In this document: in pieces, positions 45,746 through 57,409 of the stretch
How the letters are laid out: each line of letters opens with the position of its first letter
How positions within the stretch are numbered: the stretch's first letter is position 1
Source of the DNA: Incurvaria masculella
Lineage: Eukaryota; Arthropoda; Insecta; Lepidoptera; Incurvariidae
Assembly (NCBI GenBank): GCA_946894095.1
Contig: OX335652.1
Coordinates: 7,897,001-7,961,000 of the forward strand
Length of the DNA stretch: 64,000 nt
Direction of reading: 5' to 3'
Made by a program: the position numbers and the translations under genes
The notes under the pieces: generated by a model
The model's input: only the letters and a program-made list of their open reading frames with translations
What the model was told of the DNA's origin: nothing
The model's database searches: none

Positions 45746-47089
45746 CTAAATAATTAGTTTTAACGCATTTTCTATATCTTCATGCTTCATGGTCGATTCT
45801 ATTCACGTATCATATATTAGTTTCTGTAAGCTATGATAGGACAAATTGCATAGGTGAAGAGGCAATGACATCGGCGACAACCGAGCGCACACGAAGAAAT
45901 ACGCTTGACGTGGATGCAAAGCTGAGACATATTATATGTGAGATCTGTCCTTGATTGATATATCTGTCGGACCTAGATAAAACGATTTCTTCAAATGCAA
46001 ATTATCTATGTACAATTACTTGGATATATGTATGTATGTATTAGCTTATATTTTTATACGTTACATGTATTAAATTGAAAATTATTGTTTATGTATCTGT
46101 GCATAAATATATATGGATTGGTTTCGGTCACCCTTTACGCATTACGAATGACGTACATTTTATTTTTTATTTATCCTTATCATCCCAAAGTTTGAGCGGA
46201 ATAAATCACGTCTAGTGATAAGTCCGCCTTCGTGCAGTTACGCTTTATTAGATGTTCTGTTTATATTTTATAATGGAATTTGCAATATAAAGAATTTCGT
46301 TCTTTATTTCTTTACATTGTTACCAGTACAAAAAGAATTACGTATTGAGATCAAAATTAGCATAAGATCTTGTATCATTAGTTGTTTTGTTTCAATACTG
46401 ATCGATATGCAACATTAGTTATATTGACATTTCAGTCCGCGTAACTAAGTGGTACCTCAGTTGCTCGTGCATGAAAGAACAATATCTTATAAACCCAAAA
46501 TGTAGGCTGGCCGACGGCTGCTCTATACACTCCAAACTTGTCTAATTTATTGAATCCCACTAATTTATTGAACCCCACGTTTTAAGTTTCCGGGAAATTA
46601 ACATTTTCAAGACGTTGTAAATCGAAAACGAATTTCATACATTTAGAACCAACAATTTAATGTCTCTATATCATTGGAGATAGATAAGATAAGAAAACGA
46701 GTTTATTATCGTTGAATTTATTTAAAGAGATGAGAATCGATTGATCTTTTCAAAAGAACTACTTGGTGCTTCTTTAAATGCCTTTTGTTCAGCGGTCCAA
46801 AGTAATTTGTTCTGTATTTCCGGATTGCTCCCGCACCGCCCCAGCCAGCCTGCCTACGCCTTCGGTTGCCTCGCCCGACTCTGCCTGCCCCGACTCTGCC
46901 TCCGCCGCCTCGGCCTTTCAGGCGTGTGATCAGTGCGGAGAGGACGAGGCGGACGCCCATGCATGTTCATTTTGTGATGCAAGGAGCCATAAAGTCTAAA
47001 GGATGTCTTATTCAGTTCACATAAGTACTGAAGCTCGTGCGAAGTAACGTTAGATTACATGGTTCCGGTTAAGATACGGTAAATGGATC
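45746..47089. other. unassigned
   Basis: Mostly A+T-rich. A G+C-rich open frame at 46778-46999 (plus) ends with CDQCGEDEADAHACSFCDARSHK, a possible metal-binding cysteine/histidine pattern next to a proline/serine-rich run. No family is recognised, and a minus-strand frame covers the same DNA. Confidence 0.25.
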
Positions 47090-47721
47090 GGTGGAGTTAG
47101 GTTTTTAATAAAATAAATACACTATTAAAACAGGCCGATTTATTACGTGAGCCTTCGACTGCGAGACAAGCAGGGCAAGTTTCTATTGACTACATTAATC
47201 TTAGGAGTTGATTTTTGTTTTAAAAGAAGTTAAAAGTTAGATGATTAGAACGTGGTTTGGGCAGTTAGAATGAATGGGTGGCGAAAGAATGACAAAATAA
47301 ATTTCCAGTTTCATACATTGTAAACTTGTGATTGTAATTAAGGTGTACGTTATTCCGCCGCAGTAGACTGTAATCCTGAATATTGTGTGGAACTGTCCGA
47401 CAGAAAACCAGCTCAGAAAACATTGCCAACTCACCCGAGGCTCCTTCTCCTTCTTGCCGTTCTGGCCGTCCAGGTCTGCAGTTGCAGTGTGTGAGGGTTC
47501 CTTCAACCACCGAAGCCGACACTGCTGGGTTGGTGGAGCAGCCACCGAAAAAGATCTCGCGGAGACGAGCACTGTGGTGTGCAGAAAAACCATGCACTTG
47601 TCACTCCGTTCGGTACTGCACTCTCGAATGCACTGACAGGCGGCGGCGCGCGTGTCGCTCTCGCCGTGTCATTGGCAATAGTTTCGGCAACCGGTATTGG
47701 CTGAAATATCCCCCCCCCCCC
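47090..47721 (-). mobile_element. possible BEL/Pao 3' LTR with polypurine tract
   Basis: On the minus strand, downstream of the integrase stop, there is a G run (47710-47721 as C on the plus strand) that would serve as the polypurine tract. It is followed by about 600 bp ending near an AATAAA-type signal (GTAATAAATCGG near 47135-47146). This is where a 3' LTR is expected, but no second LTR is present for comparison and the TG/CA ends are not clear. Confidence 0.4.
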
Positions 47722-47753
47722 TAAGCAAGGCCTAGCCTGGCTTACCTACCTAA

Positions 47754-48625
47754 CTACATAGGTAACCTACACAATTTTAACACCGGGCGTGTCAAAATCC
47801 CGTTCTGAGTCCGAACCTCAGCTACACGAATCATGACGTCCTTACCTGGCAATAACGTAACAATCCGACCGCGAGACCATCGAAGGGCGTCATAATTATC
47901 CTCCTTAATCAGGACTAAATCATCTACCTTAGGTGATTCCGTAGTAGACGTCCATTTGAGACGTTGCTGCAGCGTGTGAAGATATTCACTACGCCACCGC
48001 GACCAAAAATGTTGAGAGAGCTTTTGAAGCAGTTGAAACCGTGATAGCTTGTTCATCTTAACGTCTTGATATGGGTATTCTGGCAAGGAAACGAGGGGCT
48101 GTCCGATTAGAAAGTGGCCTGGCTCGAGTCAAAATTTACAGGTCACGGGGGTCGTTACTGAAAGGACACAGAGGCCTCGAATTCAGAACCGCTTCCACTC
48201 TCGTAAAGAAAGTAGCCAACTCTTCAAATGTGAGTTTCTGCTCTCCAATAACCCGTTTGAAGTGCGTTTTTGCCGACTTTACTGGTGCCTCAAACAGTCC
48301 ACCCATATTGGGGCTAGCCGGTGGGTTAAACAACCGCGTAATATTTTTTCCCAATAGTTAGTTCTCCAAAGCGCCGTGATTATTTTTTAAGAATATATAC
48401 AGCCCCCGTAGGTGCTTATCCGTTCCGGTGTAATTGTACCACAGACCGAGCGTACGAGTAAGGATACGCCTCGTCTGGATACAAACCTAGTAAAAACCGC
48501 TACAAAGGCTTCAACCGACAAATCCGAGACCACCTCTTGATAAACACATTTGACAGTGAGACAAACGAACACGCAGAGATACGCCTTAATAGTCTTTGCG
48601 TTCCGAAGTGTGGTAGTATGATATT
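47754..48625 (-). pseudogene. BEL/Pao integrase and C-terminal domain, broken
   Basis: The 3' part of a BEL/Pao-type LTR-retrotransposon polyprotein in three disjoint minus-strand frames. 48572-48387 holds the integrase core region with FVCLTVKCVYQEVVSDLSVE. 48354-48136 holds NPPASPNMGGLFEAPVKSAK and the stretch with the catalytic glutamate (RVEAVLNSRPL). 48086-47754 holds the C-terminal part (KLSQHFWSRWRSEYL, DLVLIKEDN). Frames change near 48380 and 48110, and a stop follows DPRDL. Everything 5' of the integrase is missing; sequence beyond about 48640 belongs to another repeat. The copy is inactive. Confidence 0.88.
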
Positions 48626-48639
48626 ATGGTAATTATCTA

Positions 48640-49045
48640 TAAATTGTCAAATTAAACAGTACCGCTGGGTAAAAATAACACGTGTTACAAATTTTTAAAT
48701 GCTTATAACACGGCTGACTGCATATAAGGCGTGCAACTGTCCAGTTTCAAGGGGTACAGTATATTTAACAGATTTACAGAGATTACACCTTTTTACTGAA
48801 TATAAGACGTTAGTAAGAATCTAAAAAATACTATGGTTGGAAAAAGTTTTCACACAGTTAATGAAACAGTAAGAGAAAACAGTTATGGCACATAGTTAAA
48901 AAAGCAATTAAATGATACAGTAACATACAATGTTTAAGGCTAACTGTTTTCACCCAGTTAAAGTAACTAATTTACTTACATAGTTGGCTCTATTTTAACG
49001 TTGCAAGACGGTTGTTAATATCGGAATTGCAGTTAGATTCACTGA
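48640..49045 (+). repeat. dispersed repeat with AACTGTT/CAGTTA sub-motifs, copy 1
   Basis: About 400 bp repeated in inverted orientation at 54485-54950. Shared landmarks: AATAACACGTGT, CAACTGTCCAGTTTCA, AGTTTTCACACAGTTA, GCACATAGTTAAAAAA, TTGGCTCTATTTTAA and TATCGGAATTGC. Short motifs of the form AACNGTT and CAGTTA recur many times within it. Non-coding. Confidence 0.75.
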
Positions 49046-49485
49046 CTTTTTTCCAGTGCAGCGCTGCCATTGCATTCCTTGCTCTGAGGCCGCGGCGGCA
49101 GCGTGACGTGCAGAACAGCAGCTTCGAGTAATATTTCCGCTTCATTGAAGGCGTCGAGCTTCGTTCCCGCCCCCGCACGTGCCGCCGCCATGCCGCCATG
49201 TTGCCATCACCGCGTGTCGTAGCCGCCGCCGTTCCATCCACGCGCAATGGGGCTGCCATCTTGCGCTGCCGAGCATTGACAGCTCAATCCTAAGCTTGCA
49301 TGCAAATACAGATGTTACGCGACCGTATCCGACTGAGTATTCTTGTCATGCATTCGTATTATTTTACGGGGTGTAATTACATTAGCGAGTAAGGTATGAC
49401 GGTAGTGCGGTGACTGGTCAGTTTGTTTACGAAATCGCTCTCAACTGACGTTATCAAGTCTATGAACTTTACGGGACGCCATTTA
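49046..49485. other. G+C-rich unassigned stretch
   Basis: 49060-49280 is G+C-rich with GCCGCC/CCGCCATG repeats and is open on both strands (48990-49259 minus, 49179-49376 plus). It might be a CpG-rich exon, but no motif supports it. Confidence 0.25.
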
Positions 49486-49697
49486 GGTCACGGTCCGAAT
49501 TGCGCTCAAACGCTGACAGCGTAAATACAGTGCTCAGAGCCTCTATTACGAGTTAAAATTCACTTATTGAAATTTCACTAAGCTCTTCGATTCCGCAGGT
49601 TGAGCACCATTGAATAGAGCAGGAATTTGGCCATGGACATTTCGCGGACAAACTGTATTCACGCTGTCAGCGTCTGAGCGCAATTCGGACCGAGGCC
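49486..49697. mobile_element. hairpin MITE, TTA target duplication (PIF/Harbinger-like)
   Basis: 212 bp with about 45-bp inverted ends: left GGTCACGGTCCGAATTGCGC, right its complement from GGCCTCGGTCCGAATTGCGC. The inner arms ACGCTGACAGCGT and AATACAGT also pair. TTA flanks both ends (49483-49485 and 49698-49700), which matches the TWA target of PIF/Harbinger elements, as do the GG termini. Confidence 0.82.
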
Positions 49698-49700
49698 TTA

Positions 49701-52261
49701 GTGCAAAGAACATTCGATGTTGCGCCCGAATTTGTAAGCGAACTGTCTACCACACAGTTACCGATTACAACTCCCCACGAATGTTCTTAGGATTTCCCAA
49801 AAGCCGTTAAAATTCGGAATCGGATCCAAGTTTCTACGGAAAATTTCGAGAAAAAAAGGTTATTCAGCGGATGGTCGTCGAAAAAGCTTTCGGGAGAAGA
49901 CAAAAACACACTTAGGTTGAAAATTCGGAATTTCGAATGTGCAGAAAAAGCTTATAAGCAGCCGAGATTAGGAAGACTGCATTTCTTGCTTGCATTTCTG
50001 GAATCGAAGAGTGATCGGCAATGCTGGACCCATCAAGGGATTATAAAATATGTGGCTACGCTGCTGCCATACGGATAGGGTTACCATCTGTCAGAATGTG
50101 TCCTGACATGTCAGAATTTTGAGGATATGTCAGGCAAATCAGCAGAAATAGTTAGTAAATGTCAGGATTTTTAGAATTATTCAGGCAGACAAGAAAAGGT
50201 ACTATATTTATATCAATTTGTGGGTATTTATATTTAAGAAAATTAGTAAATATACAAGATAGGAACTTCTCTCATCATAAAGATCCAAATTGAATTACAA
50301 ACACTAATATGTATGTTATATAATTGAATGATTTAACAGTCAGATTTAAATCACAATCTACAATAGGTATACCCGAAGTACAAATGAATTTCTGTCGCTA
50401 TTCACGTCCTTTGTTTCTCTCTGACTTCCAGGTTTATAGTGGGCTTACATGTTTACCAGGCACACAGGTAAGTTTTTTAGTTTCCAGACTGATTCTAGAC
50501 GAGAGTTACCTTTCAGCGATGGACATCAATCGAACCTAACCTTTTCTTCACAAATAAAGGACAAATTTGGGTTAGATCATGCATAATTTAACCACGTGTG
50601 TGTTCGGTATGTATTTCAATTCAATCACCCACCTAGTAAGTACTTTATTCCTTTGTACCTTCTCAGAAACCTTTCGCAAAATTACTTTGGCCCCTGTTCA
50701 CACAGGAGGCACCTTCCCATTAGAACCGGATTTGTCGCGTTTGTTTAGGATCGTTTTGTTGTTGTTGTGGAGTCGGTCGGTGCTGCGTGGGTCCCGAGCT
50801 CTCTCGCCCACTTTATTCTCTGCGGCTTAGCTGCTTCTGATAACAATGCAGGATGATCACTTAACTGGTTAGATCGCTCTAATTACTTGGTGTTCCTAGA
50901 CAAGTTCCGATGTAGTCGAATTAGAGAGTGTCGTCAACTAAAAGGTGAAAAGCTGAGAATTGAGGGAATCGAGATGGTTTGGACATAAAGATGACTTCAA
51001 TGTTCCGAGGGGCTCACGTCAGTGTTCAATCATGAAGCCCCAAGTCTTAAAATCGTCTAACACTGGTATTTAGAATTTCACAATTGTTAAGTTCAGCATT
51101 GCTCGGCGTGACCTAGTTTTCAAAGCTAACGTTAATACGGATAAACAGTAACTGTTACCGCATACCCATTCAGAGCCAAATAGTTTCTCCAACATCACTC
51201 TCGGAAGCTTAAAGCTCCCTCTGAACTTCCGTTAATGAAACCGAAACCACATTCTGAGCGATCCTTCTGCCAGTAACGTCTCCCTTTATCTTCGCATTGC
51301 CCTAGATATCCTAACATCGCAATAAATCCGGATTTAAAATGTTTGCAGAGCGATAATTTCAAGGATTAAAATTAAAATTGCCCCAATAATTCACCCGGTA
51401 TTATAACTTGAAATATTAAACTCAAATACAGATGTAATGCAATGTTTGACTACGTGCAAGTTCCCTGGGGTTGCATTCAAAGGCTACCTACATATTATGT
51501 GCGTCGGAAGTTTAACAAAAGGCAACATTTTGTTTCGTATTGTTCGGCCGCTGTGAGAATGTTAAATAAACAGGATTTAAGTGATGAAGATGAAATGGTA
51601 AGATAAGTATTAGCTGCATCCCGGTCTCCTTATTTTAAAAAGAAAAAAATATATTATATTCTATGGATTTCAAAGGTTTATAGAAACATTCTTACACAGT
51701 CTTAAGATTTTCTCGTTTCTGAACAACCCGTTTACTTTCGTCCATCCGTTTGTCAAAGCCTTGTAACTCCTAGTATTGCATGGATATATTAACGGAATAA
51801 GAGCATGGTGTCCGCTCAAATATGAAAATATATCGTTATAAAAAATCGTGCATTCCAATCGGGTAGGGGGTCTGATAAATGTTTTGAAATCCTCCTTATT
51901 GGTATCTTCCAAAGTAAAAAGGTGTTTTCCAAACATTTAGATCTGATTTTCTCCCACTTTTCCCCCCAAATCTGAAAATAGCAGTTATTTTCATTCATTC
52001 GTATATTAAATAATATATATTTTTTATAGGAAGTAGATGTATATGTATTAATTATGTATCATATGTATATTTTATTTATTTATGTATATAATATATATTT
52101 ATGTATATATAGATATGTTTATGTTTATGTTAGTAATAGACTGTATATTTTTTAATTGAATACCTACATTTCGTTAAATATAAACAAAATAAGTAGCTAT
52201 GCTTAGTTTTAGTTAAGTTTTCATTTACATTGTTCTGTATTAATTAGTTATAAGCGTTGTT
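49701..52261. other. mostly unassigned spacer
   Basis: Repeated TGTCAG motifs at 50080-50190 suggest an old repeat. 51980-52150 is a TATA/TGTA-rich low-complexity stretch. No gene recognised. Confidence 0.3.
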
Positions 52262-52398
52262 TTTCTTTGCTTACCCTAAGCTGTAAAATTTCCCTGTGAT
52301 AGGGTTGATTGTTAGAAATTGCCTTAGGCAATAAATCCGCCTTTGCTTTGTACTTTGTATGGATTGCAATAAAGAATATTATTATTATTATTATTAAT
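52262..52398 (+). mobile_element. LINE 3' end with ATT tail
   Basis: GCCTTAGGCAATAAATCCGCC and TGGATTGCAATAAAGAATATT lead into an ATT-repeat tail (52377-52396) like the one behind the reverse transcriptase at 21610. Only the 3' untranslated end is present. Confidence 0.5.
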
Positions 52399-52592
52399 AT
52401 AATTTGGTACGATTGAAGATAAAAGTTTCATGAGCAATAAGAAACCATTTTTGATGATATCTTAATAAAAACACGTTTGTTCTGGAGACCACGAGGAGAG
52501 ACGATGCTGGGACACTCCTCCATAATGCTTGAAGATTTTAGACCCACCAGCAAAGAGGGTTCACTTCAATGACTGTTCCACTCTTGTTTTAA

Positions 52593-52940
52593 GGTGTCCC
52601 TTCCCAACGGGACTAACTCATTCGCGGGCACGATACAAAATCGAGCTATTGCGAGACCTTCTCTGTCAAAGAAAAAGACAGCCTCCGTTATAAGCAGGAT
52701 GCAACATGTCCTCAAAGCAGACCATGCGCATATTGTATGGTTTGGTAAGATTTACGAAAATTTTAATTACAAAACGAGTTATAGCTAGAAACGTTCGACT
52801 ACGAAATCTGTAGTCGAAAAAAAAAAACAACTATAAATTTTAATGAAACAAGCTAAGTTGTATGAGTAATCATTTTTTAGATGTTTTAATCCACGTACAA
52901 ACGTATTATATTAAATGCGCAAAAATGTCGAACTTTAGGC
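52593..52940 (+). mobile_element. TTAA-target MITE, copy 4, 3' truncated
   Basis: TTAA at 52589-52592 precedes GGTGTCCCTTCCCAACGGG. The body matches the other copies (GTAAGATTTACGAAAATTTT, GAGTTATAGCTAGAAA), but the right inverted end is missing. It is more diverged than the others. Confidence 0.8.
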
Positions 52941-53460
52941 GGTTGTCTCTCAAATTTCAAAAATAAAAAAAATACAGCGATGATAGATAACAAGAAAACA
53001 GACAAGCGAAAATTAGAGAAGACAATTTTTACTAAGTCGGTTGGTTTTCACCCATCTAGCGATTCTTTGACGCTGTCCAATTAACCCAAAGTTTCATTAC
53101 TACTATTATTCACACACACACTACTCAGTACTCACATACTGCATTTGATACCAAATTATGTTCCAATACCTATTTTCACAAGTTTAGAGACTAGTGGCTC
53201 TCTGAGCTTTAGACCTCGCGAGTCTGTCTATTTGAGCATTGGAAAATTTTCAACATATTGAAACATTTTCAAAAATGGCTTGATTTAAAAAGTATCAGTG
53301 TTCTAATTAAATAACTATGTAGTTCCATAAAAATTTCGTTTAACGGGAATCTGAAAATGCCCAGCCTTACAAATTTATTTGAATTTATTTTGTGACCTTT
53401 AAAATCAATGGTTTCTTGTTAAAATCAAACAAAAAGTTATGGACTTTGAGGCACTAATTA
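52941..53460. other. no recognised feature
   Basis: A+T-rich spacer including a short CA run near 53113. Confidence 0.35.
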
Positions 53461-53695
53461 ATGATAATAATAATAATAATGGTTTATTAGCATATAAGCA
53501 AAGACCTTTTTTGTTTTTTTTTTGTACACGGTTTTTTCGTGTAAAACGGACGAGTGGCCGTTATGGTTTGCCATATCAGACAAATATGCAAAGTTGGTGA
53601 GCACAAACACGAACTTCGAGTCCATTTGAAATCCGAGTAAGATAGCCCGGTACACTGCACACGCAGGTTTCAAATATAACACTCCAAAAGTGTCA
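53461..53695 (-). mobile_element. possible LINE 3' end, minus strand
   Basis: A run of ATA (53463-53480) that on the minus strand is an ATT tail, preceded by a short open frame (53458-53682) without a motif I can assign. Listed because ATT tails mark LINE ends elsewhere in this window. Confidence 0.3.
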
Positions 53696-54484
53696 TAATT
53701 CCCATCGTGTATCTGTTTGGTATGAATGATATTCCCTACGATTTTTTTTGTTACATATTAAGGAATATACTGAAAAATAAAATTATATTGATGGAATAGT
53801 CAAATTTCACGCACATAGAAACGGTTGACATAAAATGTAGAAAGGAAACGACCCAATTCCGGTGCCGCTCACGTCTCACAAATGGGGACTTCACGCGTCG
53901 TGAAACATGAAGTCTCTTTTAGAAGTTTTTTTGCGGGTTCTTCTTCACTGAGTTGATAGAATCCGCGGATAAATCAAAATCGCGGCGGAAAATTAAATTA
54001 CAGAGGATTAGCAAACGAAATGGATATTTCGATATTTTTCCGTTACAGTTTTGTGTTTTTTTATCACCATTTCTGTTTTTTTTTTCTATGGCATAACTCG
54101 TGGGATAATATATATATTTATCTAGATGAATTCTTGTGTAAATAATTTTCCGGATTAAAGAACTTAGCACCCATTTAGATCTCAATTATTTTGTCGGCGA
54201 AGTCGCTAACTACCCATATTCTTAATATTTAACTCGGCTACCATTTTCACATTTATGTTTTTGATGGAATTTCTTTCACAGTATTTGATCATCTAAAAAA
54301 CTTAACTTCATTCAATTTGTACACGATTTTTCTCCATGCTGTGTTTATAGTAACGAGTACGTACTCCTAGTGAGTACTCTTTTTTGAGTAGAATATAAAT
54401 ATTTTAAAATAGAAATGACACTTCTTTCAGAATAAAAATGATTATCTGGCGTATCCGTAACAGTTGAAGTGCAAACTATCTTCT
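53696..54484. other. no recognised feature
   Basis: Spacer without a recognised repeat or gene. Confidence 0.35.
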
Positions 54485-54950
54485 ATCCAAAAATTATACC
54501 AGGATTTAAAAAATATCAGTGAATCGAACAGCAATTCCGATAATAACAAAGACGGTGACCTTAAAATAGAGCCAAGAAAACGGTTACTCTAACTGAGTGA
54601 AAACCGTAAGCATTTAATTTTACTGTAACTTTTAATTGATTTTTTTAACTATGTGCAATAACTTTTTCTCTTACTGATTCCCTAACTGTGTGAAAACTGT
54701 TTCTAGCTTTAGTATTTTTCCATTCTTAATTACGTCATCTGTTAAAATTCCTGTTCCTGAAACTGGACAGTTATACGCATAATTTATAGTCAGTCGTAAT
54801 GTACAATCAGTTAAGATAACTGTTTCAAAATCATCCGATCTGTCACACGTGTTATTTTCAACTGTACTGTGTGTACTCTTCAATCGGTTAAAATAACTGT
54901 TCAAAACGAACTGTTTTGGCTAATTAATACATAGTTACTTACCTTAATAC
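54485..54950 (-). repeat. dispersed repeat with AACTGTT/CAGTTA sub-motifs, copy 2
   Basis: Inverted relative to 48640-49045, with the same landmark order on the minus strand. It contains additional AACAGTTATTTTAACC units near 54880-54920, so the number of sub-motifs differs between copies. Confidence 0.75.
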
Positions 54951-55345
54951 ATTAGTAGTAATGAGAAATAATTTAACATAAATGATTGAATTTTAACTGT
55001 GCCTAAACAGTAAACAGTTGCATATAATTTTTTTCATTGTATTTTTACAAAACGAATAACCTTGTATGCCCAGAGTATGAATTTGTGACAAGTGCGCAGT
55101 ATTAAAGCGAGAAGATAGGCATATCTAGCATATTCCCCGATCTGTGGATTCTTGAATAAGTCAGTGGGTAGCTCCATATTCCATGTCTGGCCGTATACTT
55201 AGGTTAGATATGTTACACAGACATATCAAACATCACTTTGTTCCCTAGAAGGGTAGGTCTGAGCGCCATGCGATATGATTGCAGCATAATTATCTCACTT
55301 CTTCAACATGCATGTATCTATTCATTCACGGCCTTCGATTACGGT

Positions 55346-55614
55346 TTTTTTTTTATGTAACTGGACATGGATAGCTAATACCAGACTGAACGTCAGATAT
55401 TGGCCTAACACACCACATCGGAACTAGGTGCCATGCCAGGACCTTCCTTTTATTGCTCGGCTATATTGAACTGGATGGAAAACACGGATAATTTTGATTA
55501 CCGCTTCGATCATCGTTCATTCAATGCGATGCTACAACGCGGGTGGGATAAACTACTAAGTAAAACTAGTAAGTAAGGAAAGAGACCTACAGTTTTGCGT
55601 GGAATTCGAACCAA
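55346..55614 (-). mobile_element. SINE (5S-head type?), 5' truncated
   Basis: T run then ATGTAACTGGACATGGATAG, GAACTAGGTGCCATGCCAGG, ATTGAACTGGATGGAAAAC and GTAAGTAAGGAAAGAGACC, very close to the body at 26799. It breaks off inside the B-box region (GTGGAATTCGAACC), so the head type cannot be read. Confidence 0.75.
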
Positions 55615-56735
55615 AAATGACGAATCCCATAGTCGCCCCTTACGGCATGAATGGGAAGAAATGCCAGTGGGAACACTTGTTTTAATTGTTAAGTGCCAGA
55701 ACCCACACAGCAGGATGTACAGGAAAAAATAAATAGTGATTAAGGGGGCGTATTACCCTAACTTGTTGGTAAATTATTGCTAAGCGCCATCTTGCAGCAA
55801 TTTGATTTATCATCAAAGTGCCTTGTAGACCAGAAGTCCCTATACCACGACAAATGAACAAGTTGCGCCATCTATGATGGGGTACTGGTACTCAATTGAT
55901 TCTTATTTACTTAAGTAAGTATTTTAGGAAATTATATTTTTAAACATGTAAATGTAATTTACATATAATACAAAGGTATACAAATTTAGAAGAAATATTA
56001 ATGTTTACTTTATTTCAGAGAGCCATCTAGCGGTGCAAGTGAAAGACCAACAAACTTTACGTCTCATATATGACGGGCGGAGTTTGCATTTAAATTTATA
56101 GATGGCACTACGATGGATAATTACTTTAATACTATTGAAACTCTAATTTTATAACTTATTACATATTTTAAAGTTACAACTTAGGTGCGGGGCACCTACA
56201 ATGATGTGTTTATACTATTTTCTGATATTAAATACACTAATTAAGTGGCAAAATCGTCTCTAGTTACAACTTATTTATATTTTATCTTGTGGTAAATCTT
56301 TTAACTATAAATCCCGAAACACCAGGGAGCGGGTTGTCTCTGTCACGTCGCTCCGTGCTCGTGGGTAGCGTAGGTCAGTTGATTGAAAGAATAAATGGGG
56401 AACCAGAACTTTATTGGGATTATCGAAATCTAGGTAATTATAAAAAATAACCGACTTAGCTGAGCTCTCCTAGTCTCTTCTTGAAATAATCTTCTAAAAA
56501 ATTCCCCTGGAACATGAAACTGTCTTTTTCAAAATATTATATAATTTTATTTTCCTGTGCATGACCTGGCATGACAATCTCCTACTTAAGGGGTTGTGTG
56601 CGTCCGAACAGATGGCGCCGCGGTCGTTCGTAGCTATTTCTGCTATAACTCCTTAAAATTATGAAGTAGTGGCCAGGACATTAACCGATACGTTTAGATA
56701 TTCACTGTTGTTGGACATATTGTTTTATGTTTACG
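55615..56735. other. unassigned, with a short direct repeat
   Basis: The segment 55637-55725 (CTTACGGCATGAATGGGAAG ... AACCCACACAGCAGG) recurs in direct orientation at 57288-57365. The part 55740-56120 has several GCCATCT/AGATGGC motifs of an old repeat. No gene. Confidence 0.35.
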
Positions 56736-56739
56736 GATA

Positions 56740-57110
56740 AACAGTGTTCAGCTTACTTATTTAGCTCGACGTTTTGTCCACCACGCTGTGGACATCATCA
56801 GGATTCGCGACGCGACCTGACCGCGAGTCAGATGTCAACTGCAGGCCGTCGGCTGCGCAGATTGTAGATGTGAGTAGGTTCAGCAGCAGATGAGGGTAGT
56901 GACGAAGAATTCCGTTCGGCAATGAAGTCATCCGTGCAAACTATGCTAACTGTGTCACTTTGCATCAGTGTTGGCAGTGTTGGTTGCCATTTTTCGCCAG
57001 TAACGGAGACCAAGACGATGACAGCTTCATAATATCTTCTCTGTTAAAGTTGGAATGCCTTGTAATTTCTATTGATTCACGAACCAAGCGTGCTATGTAT
57101 TGTTTTTTCT
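56740..57110 (-). pseudogene. Penelope-like element C-terminus and terminal repeat
   Basis: The minus-strand reading at about 57095-57010 is RLVRESIEITRHSNFNRED followed by MKLSSSWSPLL, the pattern seen at the end of Penelope-like reverse transcriptase/GIY-YIG proteins. The GIY-YIG core itself is not visible. The next minus-strand frame (57013-56828) contains IYNLRSRRP. Downstream, at 56815-56770, is a hammerhead-like core (separate entry). The copy is 5'-truncated and frameshifted. Confidence 0.55.
56766..56802 (-). ncRNA. degenerate hammerhead-ribozyme-like motif
   Basis: The minus strand reads CTGATGA, then a perfect 7-bp stem TGTCCAC/GTGGACA around a short loop, then AAAC and GTC. This is the order of a hammerhead core (CUGAUGA, stem II, GAAA), with the first base of GAAA changed to A. 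Penelope-like elements are known to carry hammerheads in their terminal repeats, and this lies just downstream of the Penelope-like coding fragment. The change would probably abolish cleavage. Confidence 0.4.
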
Positions 57111-57409
57111 ATATTTATCGTTTCAGCTTGGTCGAAGCGAATCCAATGGTTATTTCCAATATTCAAGGCATGCTTACAGATCGCCTACTTGTAAACTCAT
57201 TGCTTTTGAGTGCCAAACCAGAATAGGAGAACACATCAAGGCACTCAAAAACAATGAGTTTCAAACGTCGAATCACCTAGACGCCTCTTACGACATGCAC
57301 GGGAAGAAATCCAGTGGGATTACTTGTTTTAATTTTAATTGGCGGAACCCACTCATCAGTGTACTGGTATCTTTTATTTTGGTCGCTTTTTTGCAGCGTT
57401 TGTAAACAT

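Noticed and set aside
47237..47724. Several overlapping open frames of 83-118 codons on both strands
   Set aside because: They fall in the presumed BEL/Pao LTR. Long open frames in many registers at once reflect G+C content, and none shows a domain.
57100..57405. Plus-strand open frames overlapping the Penelope-like locus
   Set aside because: The minus-strand reading matches a known family and the plus-strand one does not.
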